Assembly: GCA_963966185.1 (NCBI GenBank)
Contig: CAWZYM010000367.1
Location: 811,501-875,500 of the forward strand
Direction of reading: 5' to 3'
From: Rhabditoides inermis
Taxonomy: Eukaryota; Nematoda; Chromadorea; Rhabditida; Rhabditidae
DNA: 64,000 nt
Shown: positions 12,297 through 25,311 of the stretch, piece by piece
How the letters are laid out: each line of letters opens with the position of its first letter
How positions within the stretch are numbered: position 1 is the stretch's first letter
The notes under the pieces: model-generated
Told to the model about the DNA's origin: nothing
What the model saw: the letters and a program-made list of their open reading frames with translations, nothing else
The model's database searches: none
Position numbers and translations under genes: made by a program

Positions 12297-15200
12297 TTAA
12301 GGTGACGTGTACGGTGTATTTTGTGATAGTGGTGTAAATAGCTATGTGTACGGGTGGTGTATGTTATGGGGGCACTTGGTACTATAAGTTTCCATAAGAA
12401 CTAGTTACGGCATATTCGCATCACTTTCAAATATATATTTTGCTCCGCCAAAGGCAGAGCGTTCCAAAATTTGATTCACCACATTACAAGATGAGCGAAA
12501 CTTTGATAATACCTCAAACTTGGGTAATTAAACCGATGCTGATGTGGTAGAATTCTGAATGTGCCCCCGAGGCAACAAAATAAAAACGGGTTTACGGCAT
12601 TCAGGCCCATTAAGGTGACGTGTATGGTGTATTTTGTGATAGTTGTGTAAATAGCTATGTGTACGGGTGGTGTATGTTATGGGGGCACTTGGTACTATAA
12701 GTTTCCATAAGAAATAGTCACGGCATGCTCGCATCACTTTCAAATAAATATTGTGCTCCGCCAAAGGCAGAGCGTTCCAAAATTTGATTCACCACATCAC
12801 AAGATGAGCGAAACTTGATAATACCTCAAACTTGGGTAATTAAACCGATGCTGATGTGGTAGAATTCTGAATATGCCCCCGAGGCAACAAAATAAAAACG
12901 GGTTTACGGCAATCAGGCCCATTAAGGTGACGTGTACGGTGTATTTTGTGATAGTGGTGTAAATAGCTATGTGTACGGGTGGTGTATGTTATGGGGGCAC
13001 TTGGTACTATAAGTTTCCATAAGAACTAGTTACGGCATATTCGCATCACTTTCAAATATATATTTTGCTCCGCCAAAGGCAGAGCGTTCCAAAATTTGAT
13101 TCACCACATTACAAGATGAGCGAAACTTTGATAATACCTCAAACTTGGGTAATTAAACCGATGCTGATGTGGTAGAATTCTGAATATGCCCCCGAGGCAA
13201 CAAAATAAAAACGGGTTTACGGCATTCAGGCCCATTAAGGTGACGTGTATGGTGTATTTTGTGATAGTCGTGTAAATAGCTATGTGTACGGGTGGTGTAT
13301 GTTATGGGGGCACTTGGTACTATAAGTTTCCATAAGAACTAGTTACGGCATGCTCGCATTACTTTCAAATATATATTGTGCTCCGCCAAAGGCAGAGCGT
13401 TCCAAAATTTGATTCACCACATCACAAGATGAGCGAAACTTTGATAATACCTCAAACTTGGGTAATTAAACCGATGCTGATTTGGTAGAATTCTGAATAT
13501 GCCCCCGAGGCAACAAAATAAAAACGGGTTTACGGCATTCAGGCCCATTAAGGTGACGTGTGTGGTGTTTTTTTGTGATAGTGGTGTAAATAGCTATGTG
13601 TATGGGTGGTGTATATGGGGCACTTGGTACTATAAGTTTCCATAAGAACTAGTTACGGCATGCTCGCCTCACTTTCAAATATATATTGTGCTCCGCCAAA
13701 GGCAGAGCGTTCCAAAATTTGATTCACCACATCACAAGATGAGCGAAACTTTGATAATACCTCAAACTTGGGTAATTAAACCGATGCTGATGTGGTAGAA
13801 TTCTGAATATGCCCCCGAGGCAACAAAATAAAAAAAAACGGGTTTACGGCAATCAGGCCCATTAAGGTGACGTGTACGGTGTATTTTGTGATAGTGGTGT
13901 AAATAGCTATGTGTACGGGTGGTGTATGTTATGGGGGCACTTGGTACTATAAGTTTCCATAAGAACTAGTTACGGCATATTCGCATCACTTTCAAATATA
14001 TATTTTGCTCCGCCAAAGGCAGAGCGTTCCAAAATTTGATTCACCACATTACAAGATGAGCGAAACTTTGATAATACCTCAAACTTGGGTAATTAAACCG
14101 ATGCTGATGTGGTAGAATTCTGAATGTGCCCCCGAGGCAACAAAATAAAAACGGGTTTACGGCATTCAGGCCCATTAAGGTGACGTGTATGGTGTATTTT
14201 GGGATAGTTGTGTAAATAGCTATGTGTACGGGTGGTGTATGTTATGGGGGCACTTGGTACTATAAGTTTCCATAAGAAATAGTCACGGCATGCTCGCATC
14301 ACTTTCAAATAAATATTGTGCTCCGCCAAAGGCAGAGCGTTCCAAAATTTGATTCACCACATCACAAGATGAGCGAAACTTGATAATACCTCAAACTTGG
14401 GTAATTAAACCGATGCTGATGTGGTAGAATTCTGAATATGCCCCCGAGGCAACAAAATAAAAACGGGTTTACGGCAATCAGGCCCATTAAGGTGACGTGT
14501 ACGGTGTATTTTGTGATAGTGGTGTAAATAGCTATGTGTACGGGTGGTGTATGTTATGGGGGCACTTGGTACTATAAGTTTCCATAAGAACTAGTTACGG
14601 CATATTCGCATCACTTTCAAATATATATTTTGCTCCGCCAAAGCAGAGCGTTCCAAAATTTGATTCACCACATTACAAGATGAGCGAAACTTTGATAATA
14701 CCTCAAACTTGGGTAATTAAACCGATGCTGATGTGGTAGAATTCTGAATATGCCCCCGAGGCAACAAAATAAAAACGGGTTTACGGCATTCAGGCCCATT
14801 AAGGTGACGTGTATGGTGTATTTTGTGATAGTCGTGTAAATAGCTATGTGTACGGGTGGTGTATGTTATGGGGGCACTTGGTACTATAAGTTTCCATAAG
14901 AACTAGTTACGGCATGCTCGCATTACTTTCAAATATATATTGTGCTCCGCCAAAGGCAGAGCGTTCCAAAATTTGATTCACCACATCACAAGATGAGCGA
15001 AACTTTGATAATACCTCAAACTTGGGTAATTAAACCGATGCTGATTTGGTAGAATTCTGAATATGCCCCCGAGGCAACAAAATAAAAACGGGTTTACGGC
15101 ATTCAGGCCCATTAAGGTGACGTGTATGGTGTATTTTGTGATAGTGGTGTAAATAGCTATGTGTATGGGTGGTGTATATGGGGGCACTTGGTACTATAAG

Positions 15201-18200
15201 TTTCCATAAGAACTAGTTACGGCATGCTCGCATCACTTTCAAATATATATTGTGCTCCGCCAAAGGCAGAGCGTTCCAAAATTTGATTCACCACATCACA
15301 AGATGAGCGAAACTTTGATAATACCTCAAACTTGGGTAATTAAACCGATGCTGATTTGGTAGAATTCTGAATATGCCCCCGAGGCAACAAAATAATAACG
15401 GGTTTACGGCATTCAGGCCCATTAAGGTGACGTGTATGGTGTATTTTGTGATAGTGGTGTAAATAGCTATGTGTATGGGTGGTGTGTATGGGGGCACTTG
15501 GTACTATAAGTTTCCATAAGAACTAGTTACGGCATGCTCGCCTCACTTTCAAATAATTATTGTGCTCCGCCAAAGGCAGAGCGTTCCAAAATTTGATTCA
15601 CCACATCACAAGATGAGCGAAACTTTGATAATACCTCAAACTTGGGTAATTAAACCGATGCTGATTTGGTAGAATTCTGAATATGCCCCCGAGGCAACAA
15701 AATAAAAACGGGTTTACGGCATTCAGGCCCATTAAGGTGACGTGTATGGTGTATTTTGTGATAGTGGTGTAAATAGCTATGTGTACGGGTGGTGTATGTT
15801 ATGGGGGCACTTGGTACTATAAGGTTTCATAAGAACTAGTTACGGCATGCTCGCATCACTTTCAAATAAATATTGTGCTCCGCCAAAGGCAGAGCGTTCC
15901 AAAATTTGATTCACCACATCACAAGATGAGCGAAACTTTGATAATACCTCAAATTTGGGTAATTAAACCGATGCTGATTTGGTAGAATTCTGAATATGCC
16001 CCCGAGGCAACAAAATAAAAACGGGTTTACGGCATTCAGGCCCATTAAGGTGACGTGTATGGTGTATTTTGTGATAGTGGTGTAAATAGCTATGTGTATG
16101 AGTGGTGTATATGGGGGCACTTGGTACTATAAGTTTCCATAAGAACTAGTTACGGCATGCTCGCATCACTTTCAAATATATATTGTGCTCCGCCAAAGGC
16201 AGAGCGTTCCAAAATTTGATTCACCACATCACAAGATGAGCGAAACTTTGATAATACCTCAAACTTGGGTAATTTAACCGATGCTGATGTGGTAGAATTC
16301 TGAATATGTCCCCGAGGCAACAAAATAAAAACGGGTTTACAGCATTCAGGCCCATTAAGGTGACGTGTATGGTGTTTTTTGTGTTAGTGGTGTAAATAGC
16401 TATGTGTATGGGTGGTGTATATGGGGCACTTGGTACTATAAGTTTCCATAAGAACTAGTTACGGCATGCTCGTCTCACTTTCAAATATATATTGTGCTCC
16501 GCCAAAGGCAGAGCGTTCCAAAATTTGATTCACCACATCACAAGATGAGCGAAACTTTGATAATACCTCAAACTTGGGTAATTAAACCGATGCTGATGTG
16601 GTAGAATTCTGAATATGCCCCCGAGGCAACAAAATAAAAACGGGTTTACGGCAATCAGGCCCATTAAGGTGACGTGTACGGTGTATTTTGTGATAGTGGT
16701 GTAAATAGCTATGTGTACGGGTGGTGTATGTTATGGGGGCACTTGGTACTATAAGTTTCCATAAGAACTAGTTACGGCATATTCGCATCACTTTCAAATA
16801 TATATTTTTCTCCGCCAAAGGCAGAGCGTTCCAAAATTTGATTCACCACATTACAAGATGAGCGAAACTTTGATAATACCTCAAACTTGGGTAATTAAAC
16901 CGATGCTGATTTGGTAGAATTCTGAATATGCCCCCGAGGCAACAAAATAAAAACGGGTTTACGGCATTCAGGCCCATTAAGGTGACGTGTATGGTGTATT
17001 TTGTGATAGTGGTGTAAATAGCTATGTGTATGGGTGGTGTGTATGGGGGCACTTGGTACTATAAGGTTTCATAAGAACTAGTTACGGCATGCTCGCATCA
17101 CTTTCAAATAAATATTGTGCTCCGCCAAAGGCAGAGCGTTCCAAAATTTGATTCACCACATCACAAGATGAGCGAAACTTTGATAATACCTCAAATTTGG
17201 GTAATTAAACCGATGCTGATGTGGTAGAATTCTGAATATGTCCCCGAGGCAACAAAATAAAAACGGGTTTACGGCATTCAGGCCCATTAAGGTGACGTGT
17301 ATGGTGTATTTTGTGATAGTTGTGTAAATAGCTATGTGTACGGGTGGTGTATGTTATGGGGGCACTTGGTACTATAAGGTTTCATAAGAACTAGTTACGG
17401 CATGCTCGCATCACTTTCAAATAAATATTGTGCTCCGCCAAAGGCAGAGCGTTCCAAAATTTGATTCACCACATCACAAGATGAGCGAAACTTTGATAAT
17501 ACCTCAAATTTGGGTAATTAAACCGATGCTGATTTGGTAGAATTCTGAATATGCCCCCGAGGCAACAAAATAAAAACGGGTTTACGGCATTCAGGCCCAT
17601 TAAGGTGACGTGTATGGTGTATTTTGTGATAGTGGTGTAAATAGCTATGTGTATGGGTGGTGTATATGGGGGCACTTGGTACTATAAGTTTCCATAAGAA
17701 CTAGTTACGACATGCTCGCATCACTTTCAAATATATATTGTGCTCCGCCAAAGGCAGAGCGTTCCAAAATTTGATTCACCACATCACAAGATGAGCGAAA
17801 CTTTGATAATACCTCAAACTTGGGTAATTTAACCGATGCTGATTTGGTAGAATTCTGAATATGCCCCCGAGGCAACAAAATAAAAACGGGTTTACGGCAT
17901 TCAGGCCCATTAAGGTGACGTGTATGGTGTATTTTGTGATAGTGGTGTAAATAGCTATGTGTATGGGTGGTGTGTATGGGGGCACTTGGTACTATAAGTT
18001 TCCATAAGAACTAGTTACGGCATGCTCGCCTCACTTTCAAATAATTATTGTGCTCCGCCAAAGGCAGAGCGTTCCAAAATTTGATTCACCACATCACAAG
18101 ATGAGCGAAACTTTGATAATACCTCAAACTTGGGTAATTAAACCGATGCTGATTTGGTAGAATTCTGAATATGCCCCCGAGGCAACAAAATAAAAACGGG

Positions 18201-21200
18201 TTTACGGCATTCAGGCCCATTAAGGTGACGTGTATGGTGTATTTTGTGATAGTTGTGTAAATAGCTATGTGTACGGGTGGTGTATGTTATGGGGGCACTT
18301 GGTACTATAAGGTTTCATAAGAACTAGTTACGGCATGCTCGCATCACTTTCAAATAAATATTGTGCTCCGCCAAAGGCAGAGCGTTCCAAAATTTGATTC
18401 ACCACATCACAAGATGAGCGAAACTTTGATAATACCTCAAATTTGGGTAATTAAACCGATGCTGATGTGGTAGAATTCTGAATATGTCCCCGAGGCAACA
18501 AAATAGAAACGGGTTTACGGCATTCAGGCCCATTAAGGTGACGTGTATGGTGTTTTTTTGTGATAGTGGTGTAAATAGCTATGTGTATGGGTGGTGTATA
18601 TGGGGCACTTGGTACTATAAGTTTCCATAAGAACTAGTTACGGCATGCTCGTCTCACTTTCAAATATATATTGTGCTCCGCCAAAGGCAGAGCGTTCCAA
18701 AATTTAATTCACCACATCACAAGATGAGCGAAACTTTGATAATACCTCAAACTTGGGTAATTAAACCGATGCTGATGTGGTAGAATTCTGAATATGCCCC
18801 CGAGGCAACAAAATAAAAACGGGTTTACGGCAATCAGGCCCATTAAGGTGACGTGTACGGTGTATTTTGTGATAGTGGTGTAAATAGCTATGTGTACGGG
18901 TGGTGTATGTTATGGGGGCACTTGGTACTATAAGTTTCCATAAGAACTAGTTACCGCATATTCGCATCACTTTCAAATATATATTTTGCTCCGCCAAAGG
19001 CAGAGCGTTCCAAAATTTGATTCACCACATTACAAGATGAGCGAAACTTTGATAATACCTCAAACTTGGGTAATTAAACCGATGCTGATGTGGTAGAATT
19101 CTGAATATGCCCCCGAGGCAACAAAATAAAAACGGGTTTACGGCATTCAGGCCCATTAAGGTGACGTGTATGGTGTATTTTGTGATAGTCGTGTAAATAG
19201 CTATGTGTGCGGGTGGTGTATGTTATGGGGGCACTTGGTACTATAAGTTTCCATAAGAACTAGTTACGGCATGCTCGCATCACTTTCATATATATATATT
19301 GTGCTCCGCCAAAGGCAGAGCGTTCCAAAATTTGATTCACCACATCACAAGATGAGCGAAACTTTGATAATACCTCAAACTTGGGTAATTAAACCGATGC
19401 TGATTTGGTAGAATTCTGAATATGCCCCCGAGGCAACAAAATAAAAACGGGTTTACGGCATTCAGGCCCATTAAGGTGACGTGTATGGTGTATTTTGTGA
19501 TAGTGGTGTAAATAGCTATGTGTATGGGTGGTGTATATGGGGGCACTTGGTACTATAAGTTTCCATAAGAACTAGTTACGGCATGCTCGCATCACTTTCA
19601 AATATATATTGTGCTCCGCCAAAGGCAGAGCGTTCCAAAATTTGATTCACCACATCACAAGATGAGCGAAACTTTGATAATACCTCAAACTTGGGTAATT
19701 AAACCGATGCTGATTTGGTAGAATTCTGAATATGCCCCCGAGGCAACAAAATAAAAACGGGTTTACGGCATTCAGGCCCATTAAGGTGACGTGTATGGTG
19801 TATTTTGTGATAGTTGTGTAAATAGCTATGTGTACGGGTGGTGTATGTTATGGGGGCACTTGGTACTATAATGTTTCATAAGAACTAGTTACGGCATGCT
19901 CGCATCACTTTCAAATAAATATTGTGCTCCGCCAAAGGCAGAGCGTTCCAAAATTTGATTCACCACATCACAAGATGAGCGAAACTTTGATAATACCTCA
20001 AATTTGGGTAATTAAACCGATGCTGATGTGGTAGAATTCTGAATATGCCCCCGAGGCAACAAAATAAAAACGGGTTTACGGCAATCAGGCCCATTAAGGT
20101 GACGTGTACGGTGTATTTTGTGATAGTGGTGTAAATAGCTATGTGTACGGGTGGTGTATGTTATGGGGGCACTTGGTACTATAAGTTTCCATAAGAACTA
20201 GTTACGGCATATTCGCATCACTTTCAAATATATATTTTGCTCCGCCAAAGGCAGAGCGTTCCAAAATTTGATTCACCACATTACAAGATGAGCGAAACTT
20301 TGATAATACCTCAAACTTGGGTAATTAAACCGATGCTGATGTGGTAGAATTCTGAATGTGCCCCCGAGGCAACAAAATAAAAACGGGTTTACAGCATTCA
20401 GGCCCATTAAGGTGACGTGTATGGTGTATTTTGTGATAGTGGTGTAAATAGCTATGTGTACGGATGGTGTATGTTATGGGAGCACTTGGTACTATAAGTT
20501 TCCATAAGAACTAGTAACGGCATGCTCGCATCACTTTCAAATATATATTGTGCTCCGCCAAAGGCAGAGCGTTCCAAAATTTGATTCACCACATCACAAG
20601 ATGAGCGAAACTTTGATAATACCTCAAACTTGGGTAATTAAACCGATGATGATGTAGTAGAAATCTGAATATGCCCCCGAGGCAACAAAATAAAAACGGG
20701 TTTACGGCATTCAGGCCCATTAAGGTGACGTGTATGGTGTATTTTGTGATAGTGGTGTAAATAGCTATGTGTACGGGTGGTGTATGTTATGGGGGCACTT
20801 GGTACTATAAGTTTCCATAAGAACTAGTTACGGCATGCTCGCCTCACTTTCAAATAAATATTGTGCTCTGCCAAAAGCAGAGCGTTCCAAAATTTGATTC
20901 ACCACATCACAAGATGAGCGAAACTTTGATAATACCTCAAACTTGGGTAGTTAAACCGATGCTGATGTGGTAGAATTCTGAATATGCCCCCGAGGCAACA
21001 AAATAAAAACGGGTTTACGGCATTCAGGCCCATTAAGGTGACGTGTATGGTGTATTTTGTGATAGTGGTGTAAATAGCTATGTGTACGGGTGGTGTATGT
21101 TATGGGGGCACTTGGTACTATAAGTTTCCATGAGAACTAGTCACGGCATGCTCGCATCACTTTCAAATAAATATTGTGCTCCGCTAAAGGCAGAGCGTTC

Positions 21201-22157
21201 CAAAATTTGATTCACCACATCACAAGATGAGCGAAACTTTGATAATACCTCAAATTTGGGTAATTAAACCGATGCTGATTTGGTAGAATTCTGAATATGC
21301 CCCCGAGGCAACAAAATAAAAACGGGTTTACGGCATTCAGGCCCATTAAGGTGACGTGTATGGTGTATTTTGTGATAGTGGTGTAAATAGCTATGTGTAC
21401 GGGTGGTGTATGTTATGGGGGCACTTGGTACTATAAGTTTCCATAAGAACTAGTTACGGCATGCTCGCCTCACTTTCAAATAAATATTGTGCTCTGCCAA
21501 AAGCAGAGCGTTCCAAAATTTGATTCACCACATCACAAGATGAGCGAAACTTTGATAATACCTCAAACTTGGGTAGTTAAACCGATGCTGATGTGGTAGA
21601 ATTCTGAATATGCCCCCGAGGCAACAAAATAAAAACGGGTTTACGGCATTCAGGCCCATTAAGGTGACGTGTATGGTGTATTTTGTGATAGTGGTGTAAA
21701 TAGCTATGTGTACGGGTGGTGTATGTTATGGGGGCACTTGGTACTATAAGTTTCCATGAGAACTAGTCACGGCATGCTCGCATCACTTTCAAATAAATAT
21801 TGTGCTCCGCTAAAGGCAGAGCGTTCCAAAATTTGATTCACCACATCACAAGATGAGCGAAACTTTGATAATACCTCAAATTTGGGTAATTAAACCGATG
21901 CTGATTTGGTAGAATTCTGAATATGCCCCCGAGGCAACAAAATAAAAACGGGTTTACGGCATTCAGGCCCATTAAGGTGACGTGTATGGTGTATTTTGTG
22001 ATAGTAATTGGTAATTGATCTTGTTGAAGTAATCAGGGACTGCCCGTATTCTACTACAACCTGCCGTCGTCAGTAGAGTTACAGCTACGTCGACCCGCAA
22101 TTCCGCAGCAAGTCGCGGTTGACGACGAAGCGTGCTGCCCTCGAGCCTGTGTTGCCG

Positions 22158-23169
22158 ATGTTCTCTGTCTCACCGCCGATGATGACGACATCTGCTGTCC
22201 CGCCGCCGAATCGCCCCGGCCGCCCACCCGCCCCACTCGTTGCACGAAGCCGTTCTCCCTCCCCTGTGAGTCACAATCGTATGGTGGTGCTTCGTGGCCT
22301 CCGTGAGAACACGGGGTGCCAACCTTATTACGCGTATATGCAAGACGAGCAGTCCGTGATTAATTTGATCAACCAGATTAATGCGGACGGCCCTGTGAAG
22401 GAGTGCTTTCGCATGGGCCACAAGGGGGGTAAAGGTCCGCGCAGCCTGAAGCTAATTTTCACGAACAGCCACACGGCCAAGCACTTTGTCGCGCAGTTCA
22501 ATCACCACAAGCGCATGTTTTCCTCGCATTTTGGTGATATGTCGGCGAGGATGGGCTACAACCCGTCCGAGCTGGCAGCGCACAACAACATGCTAGGCGA
22601 GCGTACCAAGGCTTGGAAGCAGCGGGGGGGTTGCGCACAGCAGCCCCTCCGCTCCCCAGGCCAAGGGGCGCGATGACCCGGAACCAATGTTTATTTCCCC
22701 GTCCTTCTCTACCCTCCCGGAGGAGCAGGTGGTGAAGCCCGCGTATGACTCGGGCGGCGGTAAGACGGCCTCCATTGTTGTTCCGATGGAGGTCACCTCT
22801 TCTGCCGTTGTGGAGACGCACGCGGTCCTCAACCCCACCACTCCGGTGGCTGGGGCGCAGCTGGATGCGGCCGCCACTCCTAGGATGAGTAAGAGCCAGA
22901 GGAAGAAGGAGAAGGAACGGGCCAAAAAGCGCCTCGCTGAGTCGGCCCAGCAGCCTCCTTCAATGCCGAAGCAGCTGCGGTCCCGTAGCGGGAACCGCAC
23001 GACCTCTATTCCCATTCCCACTACCATTGAACAGACACTTCCTCCCGCTCTCGATTCTAGGCTGACTGCAACTCCCGCGCGATCGCCTGCGACGGTCGGA
23101 CAGCAGCAGACGTGCCCCCCGACCTCTTCCTGCCCCCCTCGGACGTTGGCAGCGGAGGCGCCCGCGTGA
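22158..23169 (+). pseudogene. LINE ORF1, copy 1 (nucleic-acid-binding protein, frameshifted)
   Basis: The first in-frame ATG is at 22158; the frame is closed upstream at 22074. The first part reads to 22676 and contains a segment (about 22278-22560) resembling the RRM-like ORF1p domain of CR1/jockey LINEs, with KGPRSLKLIF as a strand-like core. A run of seven G at 22624-22630 shifts the frame; one base fewer would join it to the downstream frame that runs to 23169, with a Lys-rich KSQRKKEKERAKKR segment. The run is seven G in all four copies. ORF1p of this class binds element RNA. Its tail overlaps ORF2. Confidence 0.75.
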
Positions 23170-25311
23170 AGTTCTATCTAGCGAATTGCCGCTCTCTCAC
23201 TAAGAAATTGAACGAATTACACTCTCTTCTATATAGCTTTGAGCATGACATTGTTGCTTTTTGCGAATCCTGGCTCTCGCCAAATTTTCCTAATGGTCTC
23301 CTTGATCCCCGCGGTGCTTATCATATTGTTCGACGAGATCGGCCCTCACGGGCCGGTGGAGTCATCATTTTCATCCAAAAGAATATTGCCATTCTTGAGA
23401 TTCCATTATCCAATGATTCTGAATGTGTTTGTATTGACATTCTCACACCCATTGTATATCGTGTATTTCTGTTGTACCGGCCACCTTCCACCCCTGCCGA
23501 GCCCACTCGCTCAATTCTATCTGATCTCTCCTCTCTCATATCTGCCTCTGCTATGCCTGTAGTTGTTCTGGGTGATCTTAACTTTCAATTGTACCCGGGT
23601 CAGACCGCGGGTAGCGGACTGGTAAGTGATTTCTTTGAGTTCTGTAACAACGCTGGCTTGTACAATCTTGTACAACAGCCAACGCGCGGAAAGTACGTTC
23701 TTGATGTCGCCCTCGTCGATTCCCCACCAGCGTTTTCGGAAGTCGAGGTGGTCCGCCCATTCTCCTCCTCTGACCACGCCGCCGTCACTTTCTCCCTTCT
23801 CTCCGACGTAGCTGCTTCCGACGAGACCCAAAAAGACTTCTCGCGCGACTTCACGAAGGCCGACTATTCCAAACTGGACTTCATTCTAGCTAATTATGAT
23901 TGGAGTTGTGTGTTTTCCGATACTTCTTGCATCGATACTGTTTATAATAAATTTATATCTGTTTTGAATGATATAATTCAGACTCATGTTCCTCTCAAGC
24001 GACGACCGACTGACAGACCCGCGCCCGCTCATCTCCTGCGAGCCCGTCGGCGAGTAGACGAGGCGTGGGAGGCGCGCGAGCTGACCTCCGACGGCTCCGC
24101 TCGCTTTGTCGCCGCCAGGAGAGACTATACCAGCAGGTGCGCCAAGTTCGCCGCTTACACCGAACGCAAAATTATCGACTCGCGCGATTCGCGCAGGTTC
24201 TTTGGCTACATCAATCGTAGACTGAACAACAACTCGCGCGGCATCAGTGCTCTCACTATGCCTGATGGCACGCGCACCTCCGACCCCGCAATCATCTCGC
24301 GCTCACTTGCCTCTTACTTTGCAAGCGTCTATAACAAGCCAAACAACAACCCTCTTCCTCCGCTAACAGCTGCTGACGCCCCACCCTTGTCTGATTTCCT
24401 TTTGGACGGATATGCGGTGTTCCAGGCGATTGGCAAACTGAAGAGCAAGCTTTCGCTCACGCCCGAACGCATTCCTGCCTACTTTATCAAAAAAACTAGC
24501 TTTGTCGTTGTCTGAACCTCTTGCGCGCTTGTTCAACCTGTCGCTCATCTCTGGATCTGTGCCAGAAATGTGGCGCGTTGCTCTCGTATTGCCGCTGCAC
24601 AAGAAGGGTCGGAGGGACGTTGTTGAAAATCACCGACCAATCTCACTAGTCTCTTCATTTTGCAAGATCCTTGAAATTATTATCAAGGACAAAATTCTCT
24701 CCCACCTTTTGCTCTCCGGTTTGATATACCCGCGTCAATTCGGGTTTCTACCGTCCAAATCAACTGTCGCACAACTTTTGTTGTGCGTTTCGAAATGGCT
24801 CGATGGTTTGTCGAAGGCTTTCAAACTGACGTTGTTTATATTGATTTTTGCAAGGCTTTTGACAAGGTGTCTCACCGTCTTCTTTTGCACAAACTCTCCG
24901 GTTACGGTATCGGAAACGGTCTAATCAATTGGCTCGGCAGCTATCTCTCTAATCGCTCTTTTAAAGTTATGTGCGGCTCAAAATTTTCTGAATCTTTCGC
25001 ATGCCCTTCCGGCGTTCCTCAAGGGAGCGTCTTAGGGCCTCTTTTGTTCGTAATCTTCATTAATGACTTACCATCGAAGATATCCTCGGAGGTAGTACTC
25101 TATGCAGACGACGCAAAATTCTTTCGTACGATCAGGGAGCCTATGATCGACTTTCATGAGTTGAAGGTGGACATGGTACACTTCTCGTCCTGGTCACATG
25201 ACTGGGAGATGGAAGTGTCTGTGCCCAAGAGTCGTCACCTGTCCTTGTTCAGCGCCCACGACTGTCCACTGAGACTGGATGGCGTGAGACTGGAGCAGGT
25301 TGAGGAAAAAT
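23112..25311 (+). pseudogene. LINE ORF2, copy 1: endonuclease-RT, two frameshifts, truncated
   Basis: The endonuclease motifs are complete: Asn in LANCRSL, Glu in FCESWL, Asp/Asn in VVLGDLNF, and SSSDHAAVTF. The frame opens at a GTG, not an ATG, and overlaps ORF1 by about 58 bases, suggesting reinitiation or frameshift-coupled translation in an active element. A run of seven A at 24489-24495 breaks the frame (six in copies 3 and 4). A second break near 24795-24815 separates the RT N-terminus from the catalytic part, which then reads through FCKAFDKVSH, GVPQGSVLGP and the active-site YADD. The sequence ends in the duplication breakpoint, running into satellite at 25314-25316. Confidence 0.85.

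Larger units (their letters stand above)
11014..22005 (+). repeat. ~311-bp satellite array, block 1 (about 34 monomers)
   Basis: Head-to-tail monomers of 310-314 bp carry recognisable landmarks: GATTCACCACATCACAAGAT, GAATTCTGAATATGCCCCCG, CATTAAGGTGACGTGTA, GGCACTTGGTACTATAAG and GCTCCGCCAAAGGCAGAGC. Most variation is single-base, and variants recur at multi-monomer spacing, giving higher-order repeats: a 1565-bp (5-monomer) offset between about 12301-13545 and 13866-15110, and a 626-bp (2-monomer) offset around 20860-21990. Minus-strand frames of 69 codons recur in many monomers but have no family features. Nearly every monomer has EcoRI and SpeI sites. No CENP-B-box-like motif was seen. Confidence 0.97.
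22006..25311 (+). mobile_element. CR1/jockey-type LINE, copy 1 (3' end cut by duplication breakpoint)
   Basis: The element starts directly after the satellite sequence TTTTGTGATAGT and has a short 5' leader, ORF1 with an RRM-like region, and ORF2 with an APE-type endonuclease and reverse transcriptase. It ends within ORF2 at the 9946-bp duplication junction. No 3' UTR or poly(A) is present. The same 5' junction recurs at 31952 and 46157. Confidence 0.9.

Noticed and set aside
14978..15187. Recurrent 69-codon minus-strand frames in the satellite, seen in dozens of monomers
   Set aside because: They recur only because the monomer recurs; frames shift or close with single-base variants, there is no domain similarity, no promoter, and substitutions show no obvious coding pattern.
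11014..22005. CRISPR-like array of regularly spaced repeats
   Set aside because: The whole 311-bp unit is repeated without unique spacers, in a eukaryotic retroelement context; this is satellite DNA.
22593..23027. 144-codon minus-strand frame in each LINE copy
   Set aside because: It is the antisense shadow of ORF1 with no family features.
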